64,000 bases of DNA from Terriglobia bacterium (lineage in GTDB: Bacteria; Acidobacteriota; Terriglobia; Bryobacterales; Bryobacteraceae), in the NCBI GenBank assembly GCA_020073345.1, contig JAIQFI010000003.1:62001-126000 (forward strand), read 5' to 3'. The notes beneath the pieces were generated by a model. It was not told the DNA's origin. It saw only the letters and a program-made list of their open reading frames with translations, and did no database searches. The position numbers and the translations under genes were made by a program. Below, in pieces: positions 53,347 to 61,603 of the stretch; position 1 is the stretch's first letter; each line of letters opens with the position of its first letter.

Positions 53347-55629
53347 ATGCGTCACGTAACGCGCCACGTAATGGCCGCGCTCGTAGGCTTAGCCCTAACC
53401 GCAGGGATCGTCTATACTGCCGAAACCGACGCCTTCACCCCCGCTCAGCGCAGCTTCTGGGCGTTTCAAGCGGTGAAGAAATCGCCCGTCCCCGCCGTCA
53501 AGAATCAGCAGTGGGTCAAGACTGCGATTGACTCCTTCGTGCTGGCGAAGCTGGAAGAAGCCGGCCTTCAGCCCAACCCGCCCGCCGACCGCCTCACGCT
53601 CCTCCGGCGCGCCACCATCGACATGACCGGGCTGCCGCCCACGCAGGAAGAGATCCAGCAGTTCTTGAGCGACAAATCTCCCAACGCCTGGGAGAAAGTA
53701 GTGGACCGTCTGCTCGCCTCGCCCGCGTACGGCGAGCGCTGGGCACGCCACTGGCTGGACGTAGCGCGCTATGCCGACAGCAACGGCTTCAAGGCGGATG
53801 AAACGCGTCCCAACATCTGGCGCTATCGCGACTACGTGATCGACGCCTTCAACACCGACAAACCCTACGACCGGTTTATCAAGGAGCAGATCGCGGGCGA
53901 CGAATTGTATCCGGGCGATCCCGATGCGCTGGTCGCCATGGGTTTCAATCGCCACTGGATCGATGAGACCAACGCCGCGGCGCTGTTCACACGCCGTCAG
54001 GAAACGCTGGACGACATGACCACCGCGACCGGCGAGGCTTTCCTGGGCCTGACCTTCGGCTGCGCGCGCTGCCACAATCACAAGTTCGATCCGATTCTGC
54101 AGAAAGATTACTATCGCCTGCAGGCCTTCTTCGCCAACACCAGCTTTGGCGACGGCCCCCTTCCGCTGAAGGATCCCGCCCAGCGCAAGAAGTACGACGG
54201 GCAGAAAGCGGTCTGGGAAGAGAAGACCAAGGACATCCGCACCGAAATGAACAAGATCCTGGAACCGCTGCGGGCCGCGAAGCTTGAGAGCGGCGCCCAT
54301 ACGTTCGAGGAAGAAGTGAAGACGGCCATCTCCATGGATCCTGCCAAGCGCGATCCGTTCCAGGCCATGATGTATCACACCGCCGAGCCGCGGGTGACCT
54401 TCGACGAGGAGCCGGACGCCCGCACCCTGCGCGGCCTCAAGGGCGATAACGGGAAGCGCTACGCCGAGCTGAAGAAGCAGCTCGCGGAGTTCGATTCGCT
54501 CCGGCCCGCCAAGTTACCGGAAGGCCAGTTTATGATCGACATCGGCCCGAATGCGCCTGCGACCCATGTACTCCGGGGCGGGAACTTCGACATGAAGGGC
54601 GACGAAGTCCAGCCGGGATTCCTCTCGATCCTGGATCCGACCGATGCCAAGGTTACGGCGCTGCCCAACTCCACCGGACGGCGCTCGGCTCTGGCCGCCT
54701 GGCTCACCGATCCCAAGAATCCGCTGGTCGCGCGGGTGATGGTGAATCGCATCTGGCATTACAACTTCGGCAAGGGCATCGTGGCGACGCCTGGCGATTT
54801 CGGCCGCATGGGATCGCGTCCCACGCATCCCGAGTTGCTGGATTATCTGAGCGCGAACTTCGTCGAGAGCGGCTGGAGCATCAAGAAACTCCAGCGCCAG
54901 ATCCTGCTCTCCAATACCTATCAACAGTCCGCCGATCTGCAGCCTAAGGCTGCCGAGGAGGATCCGGATAACAAGCTGCTGTCACACTGGCCGCGCCGCC
55001 GTCTGGAAGCGGAAGCGGTTCGCGATTCCATGCTGTTCACCAGCGGTCTCCTGAATACGAAAATGGGCGGCCCGGGCGTTTTCCCGCCGGTTCCCGCGGG
55101 CACGATTTCCGATCTGTCGGCTACCGCGGCCGCGGGCGGCTGGAAGAGCGAGAAGGATCCGGCCCAGAACAATCGCCGCAGCGTGTACATCTTCGTGCGG
55201 CGCAATCTGCGCTATCCGATGCTGCAGGAGTTCGATTCGGCCAACACGTTCGAGAGCTGCGACTTCCGCAAGAACACCGTGACACCGTCGCAATCGTTGG
55301 ATCTGCTGAATAACGATCTGATCCTGCAATGGGCGCAGTCGCTGGCCGGACGCGTGTTGAACGACAGCGGACTGACGCCGGATGCGCAGATCGACCGGGC
55401 GTTCAAGCTCACGTATGGCCGTGCGCCCTCCGCCGAAGAGCAAAAAATCGCGGCGGATTTCCTGGCGCGACAGATCCCGATCATGACGCAACGCCTGGCG
55501 GCTGACGCGAAGGCCAAGCCGCCGATGCCCACGAACATGCCGGCGGGTATGGATCCGGCGCGGGCGGCGGCACTGGTCGACTTGTCGCAAATGCTACTCG
55601 ATTCGAACGAGTTCCTGTACATCAATTAG
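53347..55629 (+). CDS. secreted DUF1549/DUF1553 protein without cytochrome domain
   Basis: 760 aa, N-terminal signal-like segment (MRHVTRHVMAALVGLALTAG), then DUF1549 (YGERWARHWLDVARYADSNGFK, YDRFIKEQIAGDELYPGD, FGCARCHNHKFDPI) and DUF1553 (RSALAAWLTDPKNPLVARVMVNRIW, HPELLDYLSANFVESGWSIKKLQRQI, RRRLEAEAVRDSML). Most relatives carry an N-terminal cytochrome domain, which is absent here; the only CxxCH-like motif is CARCH inside DUF1549. It is the first gene of an operon with the DUF1501 protein at 55639, a pairing conserved in Planctomycetes and Acidobacteriota and thought to act on a polymer, though the reaction is unknown. Confidence 0.9.
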   Translation: MRHVTRHVMAALVGLALTAGIVYTAETDAFTPAQRSFWAFQAVKKSPVPAVKNQQWVKTAIDSFVLAKLEEAGLQPNPPADRLTLLRRATIDMTGLPPTQEEIQQFLSDKSPNAWEKVVDRLLASPAYGERWARHWLDVARYADSNGFKADETRPNIWRYRDYVIDAFNTDKPYDRFIKEQIAGDELYPGDPDALVAMGFNRHWIDETNAAALFTRRQETLDDMTTATGEAFLGLTFGCARCHNHKFDPILQKDYYRLQAFFANTSFGDGPLPLKDPAQRKKYDGQKAVWEEKTKDIRTEMNKILEPLRAAKLESGAHTFEEEVKTAISMDPAKRDPFQAMMYHTAEPRVTFDEEPDARTLRGLKGDNGKRYAELKKQLAEFDSLRPAKLPEGQFMIDIGPNAPATHVLRGGNFDMKGDEVQPGFLSILDPTDAKVTALPNSTGRRSALAAWLTDPKNPLVARVMVNRIWHYNFGKGIVATPGDFGRMGSRPTHPELLDYLSANFVESGWSIKKLQRQILLSNTYQQSADLQPKAAEEDPDNKLLSHWPRRRLEAEAVRDSMLFTSGLLNTKMGGPGVFPPVPAGTISDLSATAAAGGWKSEKDPAQNNRRSVYIFVRRNLRYPMLQEFDSANTFESCDFRKNTVTPSQSLDLLNNDLILQWAQSLAGRVLNDSGLTPDAQIDRAFKLTYGRAPSAEEQKIAADFLARQIPIMTQRLAADAKAKPPMPTNMPAGMDPARAAALVDLSQMLLDSNEFLYIN

Positions 55630-55638
55630 GAGGACGCC

Positions 55639-57102
55639 ATGGCTGATCCCATACTCAATAAGCTCAAACACCACTGGAACGTCTCCAACCGGCGCGAGTT
55701 CTTCACGCAGGCGGGCAGCGGGCTGGCGGGGATCGCCCTGGCCGCCATGATGGCGGAAGACGGCTACGCCGCGGGGGTCGATCCTCTCGCGCCTAAGAAG
55801 CCCCACGTCACTCCGCGAGCTAAGAACGTGATCTGGTGCTTCATGGAAGGCGGACCGAGCCAGGTGGATCTGTTCGATCCCAAGCCGCTCCTGGATAAGC
55901 TCGCGTTACAGCCGGTGCCTCCGTCGTTTCATCCCGAGACGCTGCTGACCGCGCAGGGCGCCAAGCCCAGCGATGGTCTCTTTCCCGCGCGTCGGCCCTT
56001 TAAGCAGTATGGGCAGAGCGGCCTGTGGGTCTCGGACTGGCTGCCGCACATCGCCCAGCACGTGGACGACATCGCGGTGATCCGGTCCTGCCAATCCGAC
56101 GCTGTGAATCACGTCGGCGGCGTGTGCCAGATGAACACCGGTTCGATCCTGGCAGGGCGTCCTTCGCTGGGAGCCTGGCTGACCTACGGACTGGGCAGCG
56201 CGCAGCGGAATCTGCCGACCTTCGTGGTCATGCAGGACGATAAAGAGATCCTGGGCGCGGTGCAGAACTACGGCTCGGGTTTCCTGCCAGCGACGTATCA
56301 AGGCACGCTGTTCCGCCAGGGCGATACGCCTATCCTCAACTTGAAGCCGCCCGCCGGAACTACCGATGAGCAGCAGCGCAGTAAGATCGAACTGTTGCAG
56401 AAACTGAATGAGCTGTATGGGCGCGATAAGCTGGACGACACCGAGCTCGACGCGCGCACGCGCTCGTATGAGCTGGCTTACCAGATGCAATCCTCCGCGC
56501 CGGAAGCGGTGGATCTCAGCAAAGAGAGCGAAGCCACCAAGAAGCTGTACGGTATGGACGAGAGAGAGACCGCGGTGTACGGCGCGAACTGCCTCATGGC
56601 CCGCCGGCTGGTCGAGCGCGGGGTACGGTTCGTTGAGGTCTACAGCGGCTCCGGCTCAGGCTGGGACGCACACCAGGACGTCAACAACAATCACACCAAG
56701 TGGTGCAAGGCTTCCGATAAGCCGGTGGCTGGCCTGTTGGCCGATCTGAAGGCTCGCGGGATGCTGGAAAATACGCTGGTGGTGTGGGGCGGCGAATTCG
56801 GCCGCACCCCGTTCGCGCAAATCTCGGCCGGTCAGACCCCGGAAAAGTACGGGCGCGATCACAATCCGTGGGGCTTCACCATGTGGATGGCGGGAGGCGG
56901 CGTCAAGGGCGGCCAGACGATCGGCACCACCGACGAAATCGGGCTGCGGGCGGTCGAGGAACCGCATCATGTGTGGGACATCCACGCTTCGATCCTCTAT
57001 CTGCTGGGTCTCGATCACCTGAAGACCACCTACATGCATAACGGCCGCGCCGAACGGCCCACGGTCACCGGCGGGAACCTGATCCAGAAACTGTGGGCTT
57101 GA
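55639..57102 (+). CDS. DUF1501 Tat-secreted protein
   Basis: 487 aa with a twin-arginine signal (NRREFFTQAGSGLAGIALAA) and an AGGAGG ribosome site. The domain has NVIWCFMEGGPSQVDLFDPK, the DUF1501 opening, then SDWLPHIAQHVDDIAVIRSC, NHVGGVCQMNTGSILAGRPS, YSGSGSGWDAHQDVNNNHTKW and VVWGGEFGRTPFAQ, ending in the metal-binding-like pattern. DUF1501 has a sulfatase/phosphatase-like fold. Nearly all copies are encoded beside a DUF1549/DUF1553 protein, as here. Function unknown. It overlaps the next gene by four bases. Confidence 0.9.
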   Translation: MADPILNKLKHHWNVSNRREFFTQAGSGLAGIALAAMMAEDGYAAGVDPLAPKKPHVTPRAKNVIWCFMEGGPSQVDLFDPKPLLDKLALQPVPPSFHPETLLTAQGAKPSDGLFPARRPFKQYGQSGLWVSDWLPHIAQHVDDIAVIRSCQSDAVNHVGGVCQMNTGSILAGRPSLGAWLTYGLGSAQRNLPTFVVMQDDKEILGAVQNYGSGFLPATYQGTLFRQGDTPILNLKPPAGTTDEQQRSKIELLQKLNELYGRDKLDDTELDARTRSYELAYQMQSSAPEAVDLSKESEATKKLYGMDERETAVYGANCLMARRLVERGVRFVEVYSGSGSGWDAHQDVNNNHTKWCKASDKPVAGLLADLKARGMLENTLVVWGGEFGRTPFAQISAGQTPEKYGRDHNPWGFTMWMAGGGVKGGQTIGTTDEIGLRAVEEPHHVWDIHASILYLLGLDHLKTTYMHNGRAERPTVTGGNLIQKLWA

Positions 57103-57536
57103 AATCGCTCGGACTGATCTTGCTCTCGGTCGCGGCGGCGGCAGCCCAGCCGTTTCCTGATGGGCCGGGAAAGGACCTGGTGGAAGCTGTCTGCACTGCC
57201 TGCCACTCGCAGGAGCGCATCGTCGCGAAACGGGGAACCAAAGCGGAGTGGCAATCCAAGGTGCTGGAAATGCTTCAGGAGGACCCGGACATCACCCAGC
57301 AGGAAAGAGATCGGATTGTCGAATATCTGGCCAGGAGCTTTCCGCCCAGGGTGAATGTGAATAAGGCAGGGGCCAAGGACCTGGCGGAGGCGCTGGAGCT
57401 TTCCGCTAAGGAAGCGGATGCCATCGTTGGTTATCGCTCGGAAAATAGTAGCTTTAAGACGGTAGATGACCTGAAGAAGGTGCCGGGCCTGGACGCCACG
57501 AAGATCGAGGCTCATCGGGACCGTCTGGAATTCTGA
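57099..57536 (+). CDS. cytochrome c haem domain fused to ComEA-like helix-hairpin-helix domain
   Basis: 145 aa from the TTG at 57099, which overlaps the preceding TGA as TTGA and gives a clean signal peptide (MKSLGLILLSVAAAAAQ); a GTG six bases upstream is the alternative. A haem-binding CTACH (C32, C35, H36) follows in a short cytochrome-like helix region, then a ComEA-type HhH domain begins NVNKAGAKDLAEALELSAKE, with IVGYRSENSSFKTVDDLKKV and PGLDATKIEAHRD. Competence ComEA uses this domain to bind DNA; the haem domain is unusual there. It is the last gene of the DUF1549-DUF1501 operon. Confidence 0.8.
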   Translation: MKSLGLILLSVAAAAAQPFPDGPGKDLVEAVCTACHSQERIVAKRGTKAEWQSKVLEMLQEDPDITQQERDRIVEYLARSFPPRVNVNKAGAKDLAEALELSAKEADAIVGYRSENSSFKTVDDLKKVPGLDATKIEAHRDRLEF

Positions 57537-57548
57537 CAAGGGACCCGT

Positions 57549-57602
57549 TGACACGGTCAAGCTATTGATAGTACTCTAGTTCGAAGTCCTTGGAGGTATT
57601 TT
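57549..57602 (+). promoter_or_regulatory. promoter and leader of the DUF6152 gene at 57607
   Basis: TTGACA (57549-57554) is followed after 15 bases by TAGTAC, a weak -10, within a 70-base gap. A GGAGG ribosome site at about 57591 sets the ATG at 57607. The pair is short of the ideal spacing, so this is a modest call. Confidence 0.35.
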
Positions 57603-57606
57603 TATC

Positions 57607-58023
57607 ATGAGAACTAAGTTCGTTCTGATTGCGGCGAGTCTGGTGGTTGCTGCCGCCGTGCCGATGCTGGCGCACCATTCGATCGCGGCTGAATTCGATT
57701 CAACCAAAACCGTAAAAGTGACCGGTACCGTCACGAAACTGGACTGGATGAATCCTCACATCTGGGTCTACATGAACGTGAAGGATGAGGGCGGCAAGAT
57801 CACCAAGTGGCAATTCGAAGGTGGTCCGCCCAACTCGCTCCGCAGGAACGGCTGGACCAAGGATTCCCTGAAGGAAGGCGATACGGTCACCGTCGAAGGC
57901 ATTCGCGCCAAGGACCCGGTGAACGCCGAAGGCGCCTACGTGGGCAACGCCCGAAACGTTACTCTGCCGGACGGCAGGAGAGTGTTCAGCGGATCCGCCG
58001 AAGACGGCGGCAAGCAGCAATAA
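57607..58023 (+). CDS. DUF6152 family secreted protein
   Basis: 138 aa, signal MRTKFVLIAASLVVAAAVPMLA then HHSIAAEFDSTKTVKVTGTV, the DUF6152 hallmark. It continues KLDWMNPHIWVYMNVKDEGG, FEGGPPNSLRRNGWTKDSL and AEGAYVGNARNVTLPDGR. It is the same family as 14196 and has the same order of motifs, with an OB-like fold expected. The nearest neighbours are the DUF1501 operon upstream and the convergent ParB-like gene downstream. Function unknown. Confidence 0.88.
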   Translation: MRTKFVLIAASLVVAAAVPMLAHHSIAAEFDSTKTVKVTGTVTKLDWMNPHIWVYMNVKDEGGKITKWQFEGGPPNSLRRNGWTKDSLKEGDTVTVEGIRAKDPVNAEGAYVGNARNVTLPDGRRVFSGSAEDGGKQQ

Positions 58024-58036
58024 CGGCGCGCACGCT

Positions 58037-58672
58037 CTACGCCTTTAAGTTCGCGGGATTCGTACGTGGGCGCTGTTTCTGTACGCCTTCAAAGATTTCA
58101 TTGAAGTCGCGGAACAGCGCCTTGTAGTTCTCTGGATTGCGATATTCCTTCTTCTGGTAGCCTTCCTGCAGTTCTTCCAACTCTTCCACTTGGGCCCAGC
58201 CGTCCGGCAGCGCGTAGGCGTAATACGGATATTCTGGCGGCACGTTGCGGGCTAACACCACGTTGATCTTCCGCCTGCGCTTGCGGGCGGCGTATACGCG
58301 ATGGATGCCATCGTTGATTAGCAGGACCTTCGTGCCGTCGCGCTCTATCGATTCCTCGATCACGGGCGGGAGGAACGGGATGGGCGCGTCACGATCGGGG
58401 TCGCTTCCCTCGGGCCAGAACAGCAGGGCGCCGCGCAGAGTGAAGATGTCGATGCCGAGAGGCTGGAACGCGTCAGCCACGTCCAGAATCGCCTGGACGC
58501 CTTCCTGCAGCACGTAGCGCTGTGCCGGAGTCAGCGCCGCGGGATCGGTTTCGATGACTTCTAGCGTCGCGTTGCGATAGACTTCAGCGCGGTCGAACCC
58601 TCGCAAGCGAGTGCGCTTCAGGCGACTCAACAGGTCGGCTTCGGGAAGGAGCTCGTACTTAGTAATTTGCAT
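58037..58672 (-). CDS. ParB/sulfiredoxin-like protein
   Basis: 211 aa starting MQITKYELLPEADLLSRL. The region FLPPVIEESIERDGTKVLLINDGIHRVYAARKRRRK (about 108-143) matches the ParB/Srx pattern of a variable loop followed by D-G-x-H-R and a following Ala; the C-terminal part is helical and acidic. A standard ParB domain has no DNA-binding HTH here, so it may be an NTP-binding or nuclease-like stand-alone ParB fold. Its ATG overlaps the end of the HAD gene by 14 bases, making it the third gene of the overlapping operon. Confidence 0.65.
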   Translation of the reverse strand: MQITKYELLPEADLLSRLKRTRLRGFDRAEVYRNATLEVIETDPAALTPAQRYVLQEGVQAILDVADAFQPLGIDIFTLRGALLFWPEGSDPDRDAPIPFLPPVIEESIERDGTKVLLINDGIHRVYAARKRRRKINVVLARNVPPEYPYYAYALPDGWAQVEELEELQEGYQKKEYRNPENYKALFRDFNEIFEGVQKQRPRTNPANLKA

Positions 58673-59339
58673 GGCTCAACAATTTGGATGGATCCAGTTG
58701 CGTGATCGAGGCCAGCGTGAGGTCGGGCGGCGGGGCATCGCCATTCATGACGTCGATCAAGTCGGCTTTCTCCTTCTCAGGACGGTGCAGAACCCACACG
58801 GTGCGCATCCCCAGCTCGATCGCGGGCCGGATATCGTTTTTATAAGTATCGCCCACCATCACGGCGTCTTCGGCGCGGGCTTCGACAGCGCGCAAGGCCA
58901 GTTGGAAGAATGCCGGGTCGGGCTTCATCAGTCCGGTTTCGAAGGAGAGGAACTGCGGCTGGTTCTCCACTTCTTCCGCGAACTCCTGCTTGAAGTGCTC
59001 GTAGAACGGGGGCCAGATATTCGAGAGATAGGCTCTGGAAATCCCGGCGGATTTCAGCTTTTCGATCAGCTCGCGCGCGCCGGGCAGGACGTAAGCTTCC
59101 TCAAGCTGGGCGTTCCATAGAGTGGTGCAGGCTTCCAGAGCTCTATTGTGATCGACGCGCAAGCGATTGACGATGGTATTCGCGAGTTGCTCCGGATCGC
59201 TCGCGGGGGAACGGAACAGGATGCGCTCCAGCTCCCGCACGGTCGCCGGACCGAGGCCGAGCATTTCCGAAAGCCGCCGGGCAGGACCAAAAGGCGGCCC
59301 ATCGATCAGCGTCGAGCCGATATCAAAGATTACCAGCAT
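58659..59339 (-). CDS. HAD-superfamily hydrolase
   Basis: 226 aa. Motif I is FDIGST (nucleophile D6, with Gly where the second acid is normal), motif II LSNIW, motif III GLMKPDPAFF (Lys) and motif IV VGDTYKNDI. The cap is helical, as in phosphoglycolate phosphatase-like enzymes. It should remove a phosphate, possibly from a nucleotide in view of its partners. Motif I has D-I-G rather than D-x-D, which some HAD members lack for phosphomutase or dehalogenase activity. Its start lies 17 bases inside the end of the thymidylate-synthase-like gene. Confidence 0.85.
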   Translation of the reverse strand: MLVIFDIGSTLIDGPPFGPARRLSEMLGLGPATVRELERILFRSPASDPEQLANTIVNRLRVDHNRALEACTTLWNAQLEEAYVLPGARELIEKLKSAGISRAYLSNIWPPFYEHFKQEFAEEVENQPQFLSFETGLMKPDPAFFQLALRAVEARAEDAVMVGDTYKNDIRPAIELGMRTVWVLHRPEKEKADLIDVMNGDAPPPDLTLASITQLDPSKLLSHANY

Positions 59340-60900
59340 GCCTGCCCAAATCCGTCAGGCCGTAGAACTCTTCGTTTGCCTTCCGCTGTTTCTTCATTTC
59401 GGCTTCCTGCTCAGCTAGCTTACGACCAAGGTAGAGCGCGTGAGAGATCAACGACACCGCCATGTCTCGCGCGAGTTTGCGCTCGATTTCTTCCGCGTTC
59501 TTGCCGCGGTATTCACCAAGCTTCGTCCCGTTATAGGAGTGCTCCACGACGAGTTCCCACGTGGTCCTATCAAAAGTCATCGTGAACTCACCGTTCGGAT
59601 CCATTCGGAGCTCGTGTTTGCCAGTAACAAAATCGAGCACATCGTCACTGTCCTTGCGATTTGCTATTTTTCTTGCTTTGTCCAGCGACGTCACGTCAAT
59701 GCTTATCGAGTGACTGAAAACCGTTATCGGTCCCGGCTCCATATCGGCTTCGTCGGCCACGCACCGCTGGATAGCGATGAGTCCGTACACATTCTCCGGC
59801 CAAGCGTCTAATGCATTGTGGGAGCGGAAGGTCGCCGTCAGCGTCAGCTTGCCTTCAAACTTCCTAAAAAACGCGGAAACAAAGCAGGGAGTGTCTGTGC
59901 CCTCGGGAAGATCGCGTGTGTTATCCCAAAGGGCAATATAGGCGTGACGCGATTCCGGTTTCTCTTTGAGCCGACGTCCAACAATCTCCAGAGAGTCTAG
60001 GACCTTCTGACCGCGGCGGAAATACCCACGCAAGCGATTTCCGTAGGTATAAGCAAGATCAGAAGGCTTTCTCTTATCAAGGATCTGATCTTGATACGCT
60101 CGGAATTTCTGCAGGCTGAATCCGAACTGCGTCAATATGGCGTCAGGCTCTTCTGCCGGTTGCTCGATGACTATCTTGACGTTCTGAAGCTCGACGCGGT
60201 CCTCTGGACCGCTTCGTTTAGCGACTTGATTGCGATGGCCGAAGCGAAACAAGCGGAAGACCAACTCTGACCACGCTTCCATGGGCGTATCACGCACGAT
60301 GGTGTGGCTGCGGGGCTCAGAAGGAAAACGGGTAACGGCCGGCTCAGGAATCTGCGGAGGCTCAATGCGCTCCAGCTCACATGGCTCGGGCAATGGAAGC
60401 GTATCAAAAAACACTTTAAGCGATTGCTTAGTCACCGCATCACCTACATCACCGAGCACTGTGAACGCCGGCTTAGTCACAAAGTTGTGCGGTTGCACGC
60501 ATCCGTCGATAGTGCGGGTCGTGTTCCGAATCTGAAATGCCCTGGCTCCCAGGAACTCCACCTCTTCCAAGCCGTGCTCGAAGAAGTTCACCAGCCATTC
60601 CCTAGAGCCCGAGAGATTCTTACCCACGATTACGATCTGCCGGATTTGCGGATTCCAGAGCAGGTTCCGCAACATCTGCGGCAACCCATTTCCGTATAAA
60701 TTAGAAATGATCGCTATCCGCGAAGTACTGGGCGAAAGATCGACTCCTGCCTCTTCGAGGATCCTAATCGCAGATTCAACCTTGGACCACAGTGTGGTGA
60801 TGGCAACATCACCCGCAGGATTAATGAGGGTCAGGCGATCTTCGTAGTAGCGTGGCTCAAACTTGAGTGCCACGCCGTATTTTACCCCAGTGTTAGGCAC
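59323..60900 (-). CDS. archaeal-type thymidylate-synthase-like protein with DUF4346/MtrA-like N-terminal domain
   Basis: 525 aa, GTG start at 60900. Residues 60-160 look like DUF4346/MtrA (RIAIISNLYGNGLPQML, NPQIRQIVIVGKNLSGSREW). Residues 320-490 follow archaeal thymidylate synthase: TDTPCFVSAFFRKFEGKLTL (C339 as candidate nucleophile), FRSHNALDAWPENVYGL (R359, N370), TVFSHSISIDV, LRMDPNGEF, WELVVEHSYNGTKLGEYRGK and LISHALYLGRKLAE. In the archaeal enzyme the SHS segment continues with a His-x-Tyr pair that holds deoxyribose; here it is S-I-D (400-402), a by-eye alignment. A base-modifying or hydroxymethylating role is inferred. The gene is visibly more A/T-rich than its flanks. It overlaps HAD downstream and a small ORF upstream. 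Confidence 0.82.
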   Translation of the reverse strand: MPNTGVKYGVALKFEPRYYEDRLTLINPAGDVAITTLWSKVESAIRILEEAGVDLSPSTSRIAIISNLYGNGLPQMLRNLLWNPQIRQIVIVGKNLSGSREWLVNFFEHGLEEVEFLGARAFQIRNTTRTIDGCVQPHNFVTKPAFTVLGDVGDAVTKQSLKVFFDTLPLPEPCELERIEPPQIPEPAVTRFPSEPRSHTIVRDTPMEAWSELVFRLFRFGHRNQVAKRSGPEDRVELQNVKIVIEQPAEEPDAILTQFGFSLQKFRAYQDQILDKRKPSDLAYTYGNRLRGYFRRGQKVLDSLEIVGRRLKEKPESRHAYIALWDNTRDLPEGTDTPCFVSAFFRKFEGKLTLTATFRSHNALDAWPENVYGLIAIQRCVADEADMEPGPITVFSHSISIDVTSLDKARKIANRKDSDDVLDFVTGKHELRMDPNGEFTMTFDRTTWELVVEHSYNGTKLGEYRGKNAEEIERKLARDMAVSLISHALYLGRKLAEQEAEMKKQRKANEEFYGLTDLGRHAGNL

Positions 60901-61012
60901 CAGCGCGTGTAGTCAAATCCTTGTGCGTGGCCGCGGCGAGGACGCTGGTTCCGACCGCCCAGTAAGTCTCAATAACCGAAACGATCACAGACGACCTGAC
61001 ACTTGCTATCAT
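60893..61012 (-). CDS. 39-aa predicted membrane peptide upstream of the thymidylate-synthase-like gene
   Basis: ATG at 61012 with a strong GGGAGGT ribosome site four bases away. It encodes MIASVRSSVIVSVIETYWAV then GTSVLAAATHKDL, a hydrophobic helix with a polar tail. Its stop overlaps the GTG start of the next gene by eight bases, so it could be a coupling leader or a small membrane partner. The frame is open for 23 residues further upstream, but the strong ribosome site favours the internal start. Real gene status is uncertain. Confidence 0.45.
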   Translation of the reverse strand: MIASVRSSVIVSVIETYWAVGTSVLAAATHKDLTTRAGA

Positions 61013-61144
61013 GCTTACCTCCCGGAACCACAATTTGGCTAACAAGAACTTACAAACAGCTAAGCTAAAGAACCAAAACATCCAGGCGGCGAAACCAGCT
61101 TCACTCGCGGACCCGAAGACCGTTAGAAATTCTATTTTACCGCA

Positions 61145-61573
61145 TCAACCTAAGCGTTGACCGATATGCGGGGAATCCAACGCCTCACGAACGGGTGGTT
61201 TCCTACCAGCGGCCACAAGGCAACGGTCTTCGGCATCCCAGAAGATTTGGATGAGGTCAACAAGTGAGTCATTGTCTTCAAATAACGTGCCGCGACCATG
61301 GTGGTAGCAATCTTCAAGCGCGCCAGTGACAATCTCTAAGTCTTCTTCTGCTATGTCGACCCGAAAAGTCGGCGGTTGTTGCGATGAGGTCTGGGTGCTG
61401 ATACTGTCGACCAATCTGACAAAGAAACCCAGAGCTTGGCGAGAGCCGCGATTGTGCGATACACTTTCGGCCTGCCAATCAATGGCTTCGACCAGCAGTT
61501 TCAGATATTTCCATGGAGCGGAAACCTGCACACACTCATTATACTTCTCGTCAACAGTGTGACTTCTCTCCAC
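61145..61573 (-). CDS. hypothetical protein
   Basis: 142 aa with a GTG start at 61573. Acidic, helix-rich: WKYLKLLVEAIDWQAESV, VDSISTQTSSQQPPTFRVDIAEEDLEIV and SLVDLIQIFWDAEDRCLVAAG. No domain recognised and no membrane segment. It is transcribed toward the thymidylate-synthase-like operon, 132 bases away, and lies in the same A/T-richer island, so it may belong to that system. Third-position composition differs from the flanking dioxygenase gene. Confidence 0.5.
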   Translation of the reverse strand: MERSHTVDEKYNECVQVSAPWKYLKLLVEAIDWQAESVSHNRGSRQALGFFVRLVDSISTQTSSQQPPTFRVDIAEEDLEIVTGALEDCYHHGRGTLFEDNDSLVDLIQIFWDAEDRCLVAAGRKPPVREALDSPHIGQRLG

Positions 61574-61603
61574 GTCAACTTCCGGGCCGTAGCCGAAAGC
61601 ACC

